From an uncultured Lentisphaeria bacterium (GTDB taxonomy: Bacteria; Verrucomicrobiota; Lentisphaeria; Victivallales; Victivallaceae), in NCBI GenBank assembly GCA_937888615.1, contig CALABZ010000136.1, positions 1 through 7,014 on the forward strand: 7,014 nt of DNA. Reading direction: 5' to 3'. The notes beneath the pieces were generated by a model. The model was not told the origin of the DNA. It saw only the letters and a list, made by a program, of their open reading frames with translations, and ran no database searches. Below, one piece after another: positions 6,822 to 7,014 of this stretch (positions are counted from its first letter, which is position 1; each line of letters starts with the position of its first letter). A program made the position numbers and the translations under genes.

Positions 6822-7014
6822 ATGGATATGGAAAAAATAACGATTGAAGACGGACAAAGCGCCAACCTGATCAATGAAAATCTGGAACAGTTGAAAAATA
6901 TTTTTCCCGAAGCGTTTACCGAGGACGGCGTGGATTATACCACACTCCGGCAATTGCTTGGTGATACAAAGGTGCTTGAAGAAGGCGAAGAACGCTACTC
7001 ATTCAACTGGCACG
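6822..7014 (+). CDS. Type III restriction-modification DNA methyltransferase (Mod), N-terminal part
   Basis: The first 64 codons are present and the gene runs off the right edge. The fragment has the typical N-terminal helical region of type III Mod proteins: a short acidic start, LEQLKNIFPEAF (21-32), a 'VDYTTLRQLLGD' segment (37-48) and GEERYSFNWH (55-64), where Mod proteins usually show an 'ERYxxxWPGK'-like sequence. The catalytic motifs (DPPY, FxGxG) would lie outside the window. Mod methylates adenine in a short asymmetric site and supplies target recognition to Res. The ATG at 6822 has AAGG at 6811-6814, 7 nt upstream; an in-frame ATG lies two codons later. It starts 10 bp after the cyclase-like gene, so it is probably in the same operon. 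A Res helicase-nuclease gene is expected downstream. Confidence 0.75.
   Translation, partial: MDMEKITIEDGQSANLINENLEQLKNIFPEAFTEDGVDYTTLRQLLGDTKVLEEGEERYSFNWH

Overview
The window looks like the integrase end of a horizontally acquired defence island in a Gram-negative-type bacterium. All confident genes lie on the + strand and most have clear AGGAG- or GGAG-like ribosome binding sites. The host cannot be named securely. The style of the tyrosine integrase reminds me of Lentisphaerota/Verrucomicrobiota mobile elements, but this is from memory and uncertain; Desulfobacterota is another possibility. Base composition is mosaic. Single 60-base rows counted by hand give about 60% GC in the integrase, about 20% in the spacer after it, 30-48% along the helicase gene, about 48% in the DUF4391 gene, about 32% in the cyclase-like gene and about 52% in the last partial gene.

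Positions 1-213 look like the chromosomal side of an integration junction. On the minus strand there is a 23-nt tRNA 3' end (T-loop, 3' T-stem strand, 3' acceptor strand, discriminator, CCA at 213-191), followed at once by a strong minus-strand rho-independent terminator (145-179). The tRNA breaks off exactly at the 5' edge of the T-loop. This is what remains at the distal end of an element that integrated into a tRNA gene, so the rest of the tRNA should lie at the far (right-hand) end of the island. A tyrosine recombinase follows (323-1687).

Positions 1688-2064 are a very AT-rich spacer with no convincing promoter. It holds a possible 30-codon leader ORF (1983-2075) with a good ribosome binding site. 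That ORF overlaps the start of the next gene, which lacks an obvious site of its own.

Positions 2065 to the right edge are a tightly packed operon: (1) a 1068-aa PLD-like/SNF2-type helicase; (2) a 250-aa DUF4391 protein; (3) a 264-aa protein that I read as a divergent class III nucleotidyl-cyclase fold; (4) the N-terminus of a type III restriction-modification methyltransferase (Mod), cut by the window edge. Genes 1/2 and 2/3 overlap by 4 bp (ATGA), and gene 4 starts 10 bp after gene 3. The combination of PLD-helicase, DUF4391 and type III Mod (with a Res subunit expected beyond the edge) is an arrangement I recall from bacterial genomes, probably an extended type III-like restriction/defence module. 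The unusual part is the AT-rich cyclase-like gene placed between DUF4391 and Mod. It may add nucleotide signalling or nucleotide sensing to a restriction-type system, and it is the best candidate here for undescribed biology.
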